Below are positions 42,137 to 52,284 of a stretch of DNA of 64,000 bases, one piece after another; position 1 is the stretch's first letter, and every line of letters begins with the position of its first letter. The stretch comes from Plasmodiophora brassicae. Lineage: Eukaryota; Endomyxa: Phytomyxea; Phytomyxea; Plasmodiophorida. The notes under the pieces are model-generated. The model did not search any database. It was not told the origin of the DNA and was given only the letters and a program-made list of their open reading frames with translations. The DNA is taken from positions 1,054,001 to 1,118,000 of the forward strand of contig CP145417.1 of NCBI GenBank assembly GCA_036867785.1, in the 5' to 3' direction. Both the position numbers and the translations under genes were made by a program.

Positions 42137-42567
42137 GCAGTTGTCGACGGCAGCGTCATAGCCGGAGCTGCTGCGGTCCTACGTGACGGCGAACGCCGAC
42201 CCCAGCGTCACTGTCGTCAAGTGTGTGCGTGTGGGTGTGTGTCGGGTGTGAGTGTGGGTATCTGTAGTACCCACATAGTTCTACTGCCCACGTGCTGGGT
42301 ACGCGGGCGCGGGCTGTACCTGCGGTCAGCGCTGCGCGGCAAAACTGCGCCCCGGGGCGGCTCCTTTTGGGTGGACGACGACCGTCGGATCAGGTCGGGG
42401 TAGCCGGATCCCCAGGCAGGCAGGCAGGCTGGCTCCGTCGACGCAAATCCGGCCGCATCGATCAGGGGCCTGCGACCGCGTCACCCGCGCCGGCGTCGTT
42501 CAGCGTTCCGGGAGGCCTCGCACCTGTGCGACAACAGGCGTGGCTGACGACGCGGTCGTGTTCGGCC
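42137..42567. other. Intergenic upstream of sestrin
   Basis: Contains a GTGTGTG-rich patch (~42220-42260) and short CAGG repeats (~42415-42430). The long frame entering sestrin from 42292 has no domain upstream of the chosen ATG. Confidence 0.4.
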
Positions 42568-44229
42568 ATGGCGGGTGCCGATGATGACGCCATCGTCATG
42601 CCGGTCCTGCTGCGGTCCGAACCGGATCGTCGGCGTCAGACGTCGGTGATCTGCGACCAGGTCCGGTCGTGGGCGGCCGATCCGACGTCCGCCGACCTGG
42701 TCGCCCGGGTCCTACCCAGCATCGAACGCCTGGCATTCGATGCGCCGTTCGCCGACCTGCGACAGGCGTTCCGGGAGCTGTACGACGAGGTTGGACCATC
42801 GGGACGACGGCCTGCACCGTGCGTTTCGCGTATGCTGCCCAGGGAGGCGTTCTCGGAGGTGGGCGCCATCCCGGACGGCCCGCCGCTGTACGCTCTGCAG
42901 GACATGTTCCTGCTGACGGGTCGCATCGCATCCCTGGATCGCATCATTGCAATGCAACCGTCGTTCCTGGTCGCCTACGTATCCAGCTACGTGGCGATCA
43001 TGTACGATGATGGGCCGCTGTCTCTACCGTGCCGGTCGTACCTGGCGGCGTTGGCCAGCGCCCGCCTGCACTGCCAGTACCTGATCCGGCAGCAGGCACG
43101 GGAGTTCGTCAGGCTCCAGGGGCCCGTACAGTGGCTACACGATCGGGCCGCCGTCCCTGACAAGCTCAGGCTGTTCGACGAGGTCAACGCGCTGATGGCG
43201 CACCAGCCATGGAGGTTGACGCCGGCGCTCCTGCGATCTATGCTGTCCCATTCCGACCTGTCCGTCTCCGAGCTCGTCCATGGCATCGTCATACTGTCGA
43301 CGTTCCACGCGCTGTGTGGGCTGGCACAGGGTCTTGGCGCCGTCGACACTGACGACGACAGCGACGAGCGGTCAACGGCAACAGCAACGACCCCAAAGCC
43401 GGCACCGCCGGACAGTGATGAAGCGACGCAGCACCTCAAGGTCCTCCTTCAAACCTCGATGGACGTCCTACTTGCACAAGCGACGTCCCTCAAGGCTACT
43501 AACCATGCCCATTCTGGTGCGCATTCGGCCCCCGTTACTGCGACCCAACAACCACCGGCCTACCCGGCGCTCTGCGCTCCTGTCCTGGCCGACATGCAGT
43601 ACGAGGACTACAACGTGAAATCCAAGATCTACCGAGTGCTGCATATGGGCGAGTTCGACTGGAAGGGCCATGGATACTCGCTCATCAGCCGGTACTGGAA
43701 CGACCATACCGCGCAGCTGCTCGATGACGAGTTTGACCTGATTTACGCCCTCACCGACAACAATCTCTGCCAATCGGTGCGCGACATCGATACGGGGCCC
43801 TTCCGACGTGCCATTTGGCATTACACGTTCCGGTTGGTGCTTCGTTTGTGCACATGTCCGGTCTGGCCTACGTACTGACACATCCGGGGACGTAACAGGC
43901 TGTTCGGCGTGTCCGACGATGCATACAACTATCAGGTAGGGTACCTGTTCGTTCGGAACAGACGGGTTGCTAGATCTGAACGTGCGCGTGATCTGGAGCA
44001 GGAAGTCAACATCTTTCTGAACCGAGGTCTGAAGGCGTTTATCAAGAAATGCGCGTGCTTCCCGCACCTGGTGACGGGCGGCGACTTTGTGTCGCTGGGA
44101 TACAGCTTGCGGCCCGATGAGATTGTCCACGTCGCGTTACTGGCAATGGAGGCGAGGCGCCAGGCGACGCTACTGTATGCTCTGCGGGCACTCCAGCAGT
44201 CGACCCAGGTCCAAACAACAGCTGTATAG
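42568..44229 (+). CDS. Sestrin
   Basis: Sestrin (PA26) family: stress-induced regulator of TORC1 through GATOR2, with an AhpD-like N-terminal half. The ATG at 42568 starts MAGADDDA. Family landmarks in order: FREAFSEVG-type block, GPLSLPCRSYLAALASARLHC with the conserved Cys/His of the AhpD motif, HQPWRLT, SELVHGIVILSTFHALCGL, an acidic disordered insert, YEDYNVKSKIYRVLHMGEFDW, HGYSLISRYWND, RRAIWHYTFRLFGV (joined across an intron at about 43.84-43.90 kb), LNRGLKAFIKKCACFP, then IVHVALLAMEARRQATLLYALRA. Identity is clear from this collinear set. The C-terminal half corresponds to the leucine/GATOR2-binding domain. Presence in a protist fits an ancient origin but is not often noted. Confidence 0.92.
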
Positions 44230-45576
44230 CATTCGTTGTAGCGTATAAATTTATGGTCAAGTCGATATATACGGGCCCCTAGTGGCATCGGCATCCACGC
44301 CAACGCCGCCACGCACTCCGACACTCCGTACGCGCCGTCGTTGGCAGTCGTTATTGACATCGTCGGCGACGTACTCGCCAATGAAACGTCCACCGTGCCG
44401 TTGCGCATGTAACGCCGTTCGTAATACACTTCACTTCGTTATTCTCTCCCTTAGATTAACAGTCGTATGCTCTCCAGCCGCGCTCCGCGTCATGGCCGAG
44501 GGCCAGCCGGCGCTGACACCCATTGGTGGCTACTCAACCATCACTGGCGTCAGATCGGCTGCAAGTCGGTGCATCCGCTTGCAGCCATTCCTGCATCCGC
44601 CTATAGCCAATTCCTGCATCCGCCTGCAACCGATCGATAGCGCTCGCGCGCAGCTGCAGCGCAAGTCCGGGGTGCGCGACTGCGCGTCCCTGCAGGGCAG
44701 GGTCTATCAGCCAGGTGCCAGTACGGCGTCGATGTGTTGAACACGTACAATGACATTAGATTACAAATTTGTTGATATCCTCCAGTACAACATTGCCCTG
44801 TATTGTCGAATACGTTGCTCACAGTATTTTGGGCACTATGTGAAGAATTGGACATAGGGCCCATTCTGGTACTACAATGATACTGCAGGAACCATAAGCG
44901 CCGTGTTCCATGCCAGTGGATATCGAAGACAGTGCCGCCGGCAACAGCAGCGCGCAAACACCACCTGGCAATGTCATGTTCCGATCCGCGTGCCTCCACA
45001 CACATCAGGAAAAATGGGCCTGGAGAGAGCCAAAATGGGCCCCCACCCACCGGTGGTCGTTGAAAAATGGTCCTGACCTTCGACTCGGCGCAGTCAGCCA
45101 CCCATTGTTGACGCCGACGGGGAGCCAACCACTGGCGAGCAGATGTTCATTTGCGATATCGATCGCCAATGGCGCGACGTCGGCGAATCGAGTCCGACCG
45201 AGACGACGAGGTAGAGGAGCGGCCCCAACGAGGACGGACACGCGTTGACACTGGCAAACAACCGACGCCTGATCGTGCCGACGAGGGGTCATGTATCACG
45301 ACCGAAGAACTAGGCAACCAGGCTAACTGTCCGGAAATGACAACGACGTCCGCCCCAGCGGCGGAACTCGGCCGGATGTCACACAGTAAGAACGACGCAT
45401 GCGAGTCGTTTCGAAGCACACTTAGCGGACGGTCCTTATACGCCTGCACGTCAAGCACACCCGAATCGTCTTGCGCACCGTAAGGACGAATCGACTTCTA
45501 TTCGATTCCAGCGCAAACAGGCGATCGACGTGCCACGGTGCCTATTGCCATTCTGCCCTGCATCAGGCCATCACCT
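44230..45576. other. Gene-poor spacer with a minisatellite
   Basis: No supported gene. About 44577-44640 holds imperfect ~22-base repeats around TTCCTGCATCCGCC. The same repeat unit recurs at 45833-45888 inside the adjacent element. A charged open frame at 45151-45483 has no recognisable domain. Confidence 0.45.
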
Positions 45577-45707
45577 CAAGGCCAGTGAAGAAGGAAAAGG
45601 TATCGTGGAAAGTGCCAAACAGCTGTTTTCGTAGTCAGTTGTGGATATTTGCGAGTCATTTCCTCACTGACCTACGTGTTATATTCGCAGAGAATACTGC
45701 AATAATG
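45577..45707 (+). repeat. Left terminal inverted repeat of the tyrosine-recombinase element
   Basis: Matches the reverse complement of 51643-51770 with few differences, starting CAAGGCCAGTGA and ending at AATAATG. Confidence 0.8.
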
Positions 45708-46341
45708 AAGACTTGCTTGAGGGCTCCAACAAGTCAAAAAATCAAACAATCCATCGCGGCATTATTGTATATCTTCGAAACGATATTGACGTTTCCTAAC
45801 AGGACGCAAAGGCGTGGCCTTACCTGCGTCCACTTGCAGCCAATTCCTGCATCCGCCTGCAGCCATTCCTGCATCCCTCTAGCTTGCCAATCATGGTCTG
45901 TTTATCGACCTAATTCATTGACGAACCTACGCACTATGCTGTCGATGATTCGATCACCGGACAAGTCAGCGTGGTCGTCCGGGACGGCCCACAACTTGTG
46001 CCACAGACGGCGCAGCCAGTCGAATTTCTGTCCTGGCTGGCCGGTGATGATGTGCGGTTTCGCACCCTTGAACCGAGGTCGGATCTCAGGACGACTGTCG
46101 ATGAGCCCGGCCGCGCCCTTTGCGTTCGACAGGAACGTTTTTATCACTAATGCTGTGAGTCAACGGTTACTAATGATCCGCGGTTGAAATATTGATTTAC
46201 TACGACGACTTTCATCAAACGGCCATCCCTCCGCGTCCTGTTCAGGAATGCCAACATCGTTTTGAAGATATAGAATAATGCCGCGATGGACCGCTTGATT
46301 TTTTGACTTGTTTGAGCCTTCGAGCAAATCTTCATTATCCT
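45701..46341. repeat. Second, internal inverted repeat pair
   Basis: 45701-45819 mirrors 46222-46341, including the shared stretch AACAAGTCAAAAAATCAA. It is more diverged than the outer pair. It sits between the left terminal repeat and the recombinase start codon, where it may influence transcription or mark a second, older end. Confidence 0.7.
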
Positions 46342-46380
46342 GACAAATAATCTATAGGAAAGACGTTATCCGGTAGCAAA

Positions 46381-47866
46381 ATGGCCACCTTCCCCGCACC
46401 TTCCCCTCTCCTTCCCCGTACCCTTCCCCCTACGGGGTCGGGGGCACTGCGACCCCGTCGGCGCAATCTTCGGCAAGAGAGGCGGTCTTTCGGGGCGTCT
46501 GCAGTTGACGAGTTGGTCGACAACGGTGTGCAACAGCGAATGCGTCCGCTCACAACGTCGCAAGAAGATGTGGTTCGGCAGAGAGTCGGCGAGGCATTGG
46601 CCCGCATGGGCCTGCGCTTCTCAGCTCACGGCGGGCAACTGACTGGCAATCGCGTCCTGAAGCAGAACTCGCACAAGCAGTACAAGCAGCTCTACCGTCA
46701 GCTGGCTCTGTTCTGCAAACGAATTGGTGATTTTGAGTCATTGATCATTCTCGACGAGCGAGCTCCCACCGAATTCTGTCCATCGATGAGTGCAGACACA
46801 CTCATGGCGTTCATCGATTTCAAGGTCCTGCCACCTGGCACTCCCGTTGTTGTGCATCGTGACGATGCCGTCAGTTCTCATCGCGTTGGTCCCGTTCTGG
46901 ATTACTTCTCGAGACAGCCTATCCTCGCAACGGGTGCCTGGAACGATCCGAACTCATGCAACCAGCTGTTGTCAGCTGTCAGTGATTTGCATGTTGCGAG
47001 GCACCAGAGCGGACAGTACTCAGACCCATGTCCTGCGTGTATTGTCGCGTACCGGGACAATAATGTCTCGTGTAATTTTCACGCTGGAGTCCCGCGCTTG
47101 TGGAGATCGGGCTGCCCGCGATCGCATCAGAACGTGAAGAACCGGTACCGTCGCGTGACGCAAATCGACCTCGTTGATTACACTGCGCAAGGTGATTCGC
47201 CTCTGATGCCACATGAACTGATCGCCATTCGCAAAGCGCTACTCAGCGCAGATCGATATGAGGGACTTCGTCTCTATACGATGATCCTTTTCCACTGCCA
47301 GCTCTTCCTCCGATCCGCCGAAGGGTGTCCATTCCGAATTGAAGACATTCTGACGAGTCTGGTATCTGTCAATCCCGATAATGGCGACGTTAACTGCATG
47401 GGCGTCAAGATCAAGGGCAAGGCTGATGGATCGTTTGTCCCGTTAATGATATGGCGCTGTACAGACGTTCCCGAACTATGCTTGGTTAGCCACCTGCTAC
47501 TGTGGCTCAGCGTATCAGGCATAACGTCGGGTTACCTATTTCCCAAGAAGAAGGGGTTCTAGTGACTGCTTCGATTTCACCACCTTTAACAACCAGTAGG
47601 TCTCGTATGGTGCACTTACGAATGTGTATTTGACGGCGAATCGTGTCCGTAGACTGAAGAAGCTGCTCTCGGACGTTGTTGGACGCGATGACGGGCGAGT
47701 TTGGGGAACGCATACCCTCCGAAAAACTGGCTATTTGTTAGCTATTTGGGGGAAAGGTGAACTGGGGCAGATCATGCTGTCAGCACGGCACAAAACCGTT
47801 GAAAGCGCTAAACGGTACTACGGATCGGCAGCAGCTTTCCTGAAGATGATATCGCTTCAGAAGTAA
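46381..47866 (+). CDS. Tyrosine recombinase (Crypton-like)
   Basis: The ATG at 46381 opens a frame to 47562. A second block, from about 47600 to 47866 in another frame, carries the C-terminal catalytic part, so there is either a small intron or a frameshift near 47.56-47.60 kb. The N-terminal region is helical DNA-binding-like (NSHKQYKQLYRQLALFCKR). Catalytic features: LFLRSAEGC (first Arg), VKIKGKAD (beta-hairpin Lys), GTHTLRKTGY (His-x-x-Arg), SARHKTVES (His), AKRYYG (nucleophilic Tyr). This is the complete R-K-HxxR-H-Y set of a phage-integrase-fold recombinase. It would cut and rejoin element ends via a 3'-phosphotyrosine link. Confidence 0.8.
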
Positions 47867-48318
47867 TTCGCATTCATGTGAACCTAACGCAATTTCGGAA
47901 CTGACTCGTCAACAGGCGAAGCGCTTTGTTAACCGTCGATTACACATGGGAGGCGATCCACATGTCCGACCATAGAGAACTGGTGGCTCTGAACGAGAAT
48001 CCCATCGGCGGCCTGCCGGATTTGTTTAGGCATGTACGGATCTTCGTCGAGAATTTGGTTGCTCAAAGAGTGCTGGCTCCGAACAAGACCAGAAACATCA
48101 TAGCACTCTCACAAGCTATCCTGCAGGCGAGGGATCAGAGTATCGACGCGAAAATCGACAACATTCTTGCGCTGATGCAAGCGAAAGGGTTCGGCGACTT
48201 GACAGGACAACTTGTTGAGCTACTTGCAAGAAAGTATGCTCTACAAGGAGTTCAAGATCGTCATGCTCCTGATGCTGCCGATAACAATGCCGACCAGCGC
48301 CGCTCTGCTCGTGGGCGT

Positions 48319-48464
48319 TGTGACGACCGAACACGATGAGTCAACCACACGGATTGACCGACTGAGGTCGGTCCGCGCCGTGGACGTTTATTGTACCTAG
48401 TGCGCTACGACGAAGGAGCCCAATTTGGTGCCGGCTGAGTCGCCAACACGACTCAGTCGTGACA
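48319..48464 (-). repeat. LTR (3' LTR of the minus-strand element)
   Basis: 146 bases, beginning TGTGACGACCGA on the plus strand and ending CGTGACA, preceded by GGCGT. Confidence 0.85.
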
Positions 48465-48844
48465 TAATAGTCCCCTTCTAGCCGCACCGGGAACGGGCTG
48501 CGGGCTTGTCTGGGTTGAAGCATTTGGTGAGGCCTAGCAAGAACTGCTTCATCATTAGGCGACAGTGTGTACTCCAGTCGACGAGTCAGGGCGTCAGGTG
48601 TCCAATGAACGAAATCAACTTCGCTAAGGAATTGGGGTGAACGAATCTGTCGTCGATGTAGCTTGTGGGCAAACGCACGTGCGGCGGCGTCCAGGAACAT
48701 GAGATCGTGGTTGAGAAACGCGATCGAGGTTGATGAGGCCTGGTCATCCTCTAACGTAGCAAAAGGTGCAAAGAAGGACTCGGCGGGCGCATTCAAGGGC
48801 GGGGGCTCCGCAGAGGCGCTCGTACACAGCTGTGCTATTGGAAA

Positions 48845-50130
48845 ATACGGCCACCCAACTAGGATCCAGGCCAGGGCGACAAAGGTTGCGAACATCAGAA
48901 GATTGAGGCTGTGGCCGTCTCGGAAGCCACCATTGGAGGGAGGCGGCGGGAGAGACCGTTTCACCCTTCGTCGAACGGGGCCCCAGTTCCGGAAGGAGGA
49001 CATAAGGGGCGTGGACTCGGAGCCTGAACGGGGCAATGATAAGAGATCGGTGCGGCTGGTGGCAACAGTGTCATTGAAGGCGGCGACCCCCGGGATACCA
49101 TAATCGAAAGCGGAAGGACTCGGCCTGTCGTCGACGGCAGCAGTGGCAATGTGGCACTCCGGGTGGTCGTCATTAGATACGGAAGCCAGCTTGCCGTCGA
49201 CAAACACGGATGTAAGCGGCAACGTTTCGAGTGATTCAGCTGAAGGGATGGCACACGCAGGCGCAGGAACGCTTCGTGCAGGAGGTGAGACCCCAGCTGA
49301 GAGACTATCCTCGCGGTTTACTGTTGCAAATGGTCCCGCCGAAGAGACGAAGGACCCAGACCCATGGACGTCTCCTGTTCCCGCCGAAGAGACGAAGGAC
49401 CCAGACTCATGGACGTCTCCTGTACGGATCCCCACGAGGGTATCTCCGCGGCGCTGTAGGCGGCGCTGACGCCAATCGATATCTGGAATACGGCCACCCA
49501 ACTAGGATCCAGGCCAGGGCGACAAAGGTTGCGAACATCAGAAGATTGAGGCTGTGGCCGTCTCGGAAGCCACCATTGGAGGGAGGCGGCGGGAGAGACC
49601 GTTTCACCCTTCGTCGAACGGGGCCCCAGTTCCGGAAGGAGGACATAAGGGGCGTGGACTCGGAGCCTGAACGGGGCAATGATAAGAGATCGGTGCGGCT
49701 GGTGGCAACAGTGTCATTGAAGGCGGCGACCCCCGGGATACCATAATCGAAAGCGGAAGGACTCGGCCTGTCGTCGACGGCAGCAGTGGCAATGTGGCAC
49801 TCCGGGTGGTCGTCATTAGATACGGAAGCCAGCTTGCCGTCGACAAACACGGATGTAAGCGGCAACGTTTCGAGTGATTCAGCTGAAGGGATGGCACACG
49901 CAGGCGCAGGAACGCTTCGTGCAGGAGGTGAGACCCCAGCTGAGAGACTATCCTCGCGGTTTACTGTTGCAAATGGTCCCGCCGAAGAGACGAAGGACCC
50001 AGACCCATGGACGTCTCCTGTTCCCGCCGAAGAGACGAAGGACCCAGACTCATGGACGTCTCCTGTACGGATCCCCACGAGGGTATCTCCGCGGCGCTGT
50101 AGGCGGCGCTGACGCCAATCGATATCTGGG
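48845..50130. repeat. 643-base tandem duplication inside the LTR element
   Basis: 48845-49487 and 49488-50130 are near-identical direct copies, both starting ATACGGCCACCC and both ending with CCAATCGATATCTGG. Confidence 0.85.
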
Positions 50131-50579
50131 TTTGTATCCGCCAACCGACAACAATAGACGTTAAGGGTAGGCCCGGAGACACCCGTGGCGCCGGCACCCG
50201 AGCCCCAACGGACGAAGCGCCAATATGCTGCGACGTCGAGGAGACAGGGTCATGCCGAGGCGCGCCGCCGGGGTCCTGCAGAGACGTCGAGGCGGCAGAA
50301 ACGTGTAGGGACGATAAGGCAGGCGGGGAGTGAGGGTCCGAACAGGACAGAGAGTCGTCGGGCCAATCGGCAGCGGTACTAGTGAGCGAAGGCGGGGTGA
50401 GCGGTCGTGCAGGGAGATGATTCGCCAGTGGCAGAACACCCCGCGCGAAGTGCAGATGCGACAGGGGACCGAGAGCAAAATCCGACGCACCCGCAACATC
50501 CGGATTCGCGGACGATGGGACGTCGTCCGCCAATGACGGAATCGACCCATCGCCTCCTGCCATGAATGCAATACAATAC

Positions 50580-50790
50580 CAACGATAGAAACGGTACGGC
50601 ACGGTACGATACGGCACAATACGATACGATACGGCACAATACGATACGATACGGCACAATACGAAACGAGTCGAGACAATACGACGACAGAAGGTTAGTC
50701 GGTACGGCACGGTACGATACGGCACAATACGATACGATACGGCACAATACGATACGATACGGCACAATACGATACGAGTCGAGACAAGAC
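50580..50790. repeat. ~20-base tandem array in the gag leader
   Basis: Repeats of ACGATACGATACGGCACAAT, interrupted once by a variant block. The same array, in the other orientation, is at 54650-54825 in the sister element, so it belongs to the LTR family. Confidence 0.8.
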
Positions 50791-50816
50791 GACGACAGAA
50801 GGTTAGTCGGTCAAAA

Positions 50817-50962
50817 TGTGACGACCGAACACGATGAGTCAACCACACGGATTGACCGACTGAGGTCGGTCCGCGCCGTGGACGTTTATTGTACCTAGTG
50901 CGCTACGACGAAGGAGCCCAATTTGGTGCCGGCTGAGTCGCCAACACGACTCAGTCGTGACA
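50817..50962 (-). repeat. LTR (5' LTR of the minus-strand element)
   Basis: 146 bases, same sequence as 48319-48464 by eye, followed by the target duplication GGCGT. Confidence 0.85.
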
Positions 50963-51642
50963 GGCGTAACCGGGCACGACCTGCTGTGTCTAGCGACAAG
51001 GATTCCAGTGGAGATGCGCCCGCCAACAATAACGATGCCTTCAACGCAGACGCTGAACGAGGACTTCATCAATCACAACCGCGTGCCCACGTTCCCATTG
51101 CTGACAATGGGCGACAGGCAGGTGGAATTTCTGACGAGCAACCACGTAATGACCTTGAACCCGAACCTCGATCCGGGAAACGTCGTCGTCGTGAAGCAGG
51201 CGATTTTGACGTCGCTGATCGGGACATGTCGAACATTGATACGCGCGCGAAGTTGCGAACGATGCGGCGTATTGAGATCCAGTGTGCAGGGAGGGCCAAG
51301 AATTCGTTCACGCCGTCCATGAGAACGTTCTATTATAATGTCCTGACCCCCGTCCTGAACTGTTTGAGGCGACATTGTAACGATGATGACGACGAATTCG
51401 CTAGACGATGGGGGGACCAGTTCGCGCACACAGATTTTAAGAAACGTCGGTGCCCGGGCTCGCATCCTTCGAACGGGTGCGGATGGCAGGGTTGAATAAA
51501 CAAATCCAATGCGCTGGATGCTGTTAAACCTTGTTGATAGGTAAGTAGGTATGTACAGGTATTCTGGCGGAGGTCACCGGCGCAGTTTTGTGACTGCGCA
51601 TTTTTGTGAAACCTTCCCTGCCCTTCTTCCGCCATAAAGGCA

Positions 51643-51770
51643 CATTATTACAGTATTCTCTGCGTATACAGCACGTAGGTCAGTAAGGAAATGACTCGCA
51701 AATATTCACAACTGACTACGAAAACAGCTGTTTGGCACTTTCCACGATACCTTTTCCTTCACTGGCCTTG
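51643..51770 (-). repeat. Right terminal inverted repeat of the tyrosine-recombinase element
   Basis: Reverse complement of 45577-45707 with few differences. Confidence 0.8.
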
Positions 51771-52177
51771 TAGACGGTGGAGCAGTGCAGCATGCCCTGT
51801 CGCAGCCAGAGATACCAAGAATAGCATCTAGGAGAGGCAGCCCTAAGACCAGGAGAGTCCGTACGGCATGCGGGAAGGCCGGACGGCATGGAGGAGAAGG
51901 ATCAGGAGATCTGGGAAGGAGGACGCTGAGGCAGTGCATGACATTGGGTTTTAGGCATGTACCCACACCCGTACCCGGCCGCCGCGAGGACAACTCTACC
52001 CGCACCCGTACCCGACCGGTCGAATATAAAAAATCATACCCATACCCGATCCGACCCGCGGCTGAGAATTACCAGCCCATACCCGATTCACACCCGACGA
52101 TCCAATTTCGTGGCCATACCCGGCCGATCCGGACATCGCTCGATCATCGGGGGCTTGAGCTTCTCCGGTGAGATGTT
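51771..52177. other. Low-complexity spacer
   Basis: Includes a degenerate ACCCGTACCCG-type repeat (51957-52110). No gene recognised. Confidence 0.5.
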
Positions 52178-52249
52178 TTGTAGACCGGACCGCCAACTAG
52201 GCCACGAGAGCAGCTGCTCTCGTGGCCTAGTTGGCGGTCCGGTCTACAA
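52178..52249. repeat. Perfect 72-base palindrome with tRNA-like A box
   Basis: Arms 52178-52213 and 52214-52249 are exact reverse complements. Each arm read outward from the centre contains TGGCCTAGTTGG, a perfect A-box match. On the plus strand, GATCGACGA about 40 bases on resembles a B box. It is the counterpart of 19562-19692, and coding sequence of the Gypsy element begins 35 bases to its right. Confidence 0.8.
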
Positions 52250-52284
52250 CCGGTTTTAGTGCGATCGACGAGATCCAAAGCACT

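Larger units (their letters stand above)
48319..50962 (-). mobile_element. Short LTR (Ty3/Gypsy-like) element, family shared with 54,458-63,196
   Basis: Two ~146-base LTRs (48319-48464 and 50817-50962) in the same orientation, TG...CA ends, flanked by the 5-base target duplication GGCGT (48314-48318, 50963-50967). The internal part is read on the minus strand: the start of gag (MAGGDGSIPSLADD) and the 3' region with a hydrophobic helix. A purine-rich tract lies next to the 3' LTR. It is a broken, non-autonomous copy. The LTRs look nearly identical, so the insertion is recent. Confidence 0.85.
47962..51495 (+). pseudogene. Second gene of the tyrosine-recombinase element, split by an LTR insertion
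   Basis: From the ATG at 47962 (MSDHRELVALNENPIGG) the product is helical (RHVRIFVENLVAQRV, IDAKIDNILALMQAKG), then basic/acidic. An LTR element is inserted at 48319. Coding-like sequence resumes after it with SSGDAPANNND, PRSGKRRRREAGDFDV and a C-terminal block (SMRTFYYNVLTPVLNCLRR). No known domain. Its position downstream of the recombinase suggests an accessory DNA-binding or coat-like factor for the recombinase. An AATAAA at about 51494 may serve as polyadenylation signal. Confidence 0.55.
45577..51770 (+). mobile_element. Tyrosine-recombinase (Crypton-like) element with terminal inverted repeats
   Basis: Inverted repeats 45577-45707 and 51643-51770 (~130 bases) bound a segment holding a tyrosine recombinase gene (46381-47866) and a second charged gene (from 47962). 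No reverse transcriptase or DDE transposase was seen in it apart from the LTR insertion at 48319-50962. Cryptons move by a tyrosine recombinase but normally lack long inverted repeats. DIRS-type elements have them but carry RT. A second inverted pair (45701-45819 with 46222-46341) lies just inside the left end. Ends were judged from the repeats only; no target duplication was found. Confidence 0.6.

Noticed and set aside
45471-46187. 239-residue frame across the left terminal repeat of the recombinase element
   Set aside because: It reads through both inverted repeats and a minisatellite and has no domain.
52178-52249. A true tRNA gene
   Set aside because: A and B boxes are visible but no full acceptor, anticodon and T-arm pairing could be drawn; kept as a tRNA-like repeat.
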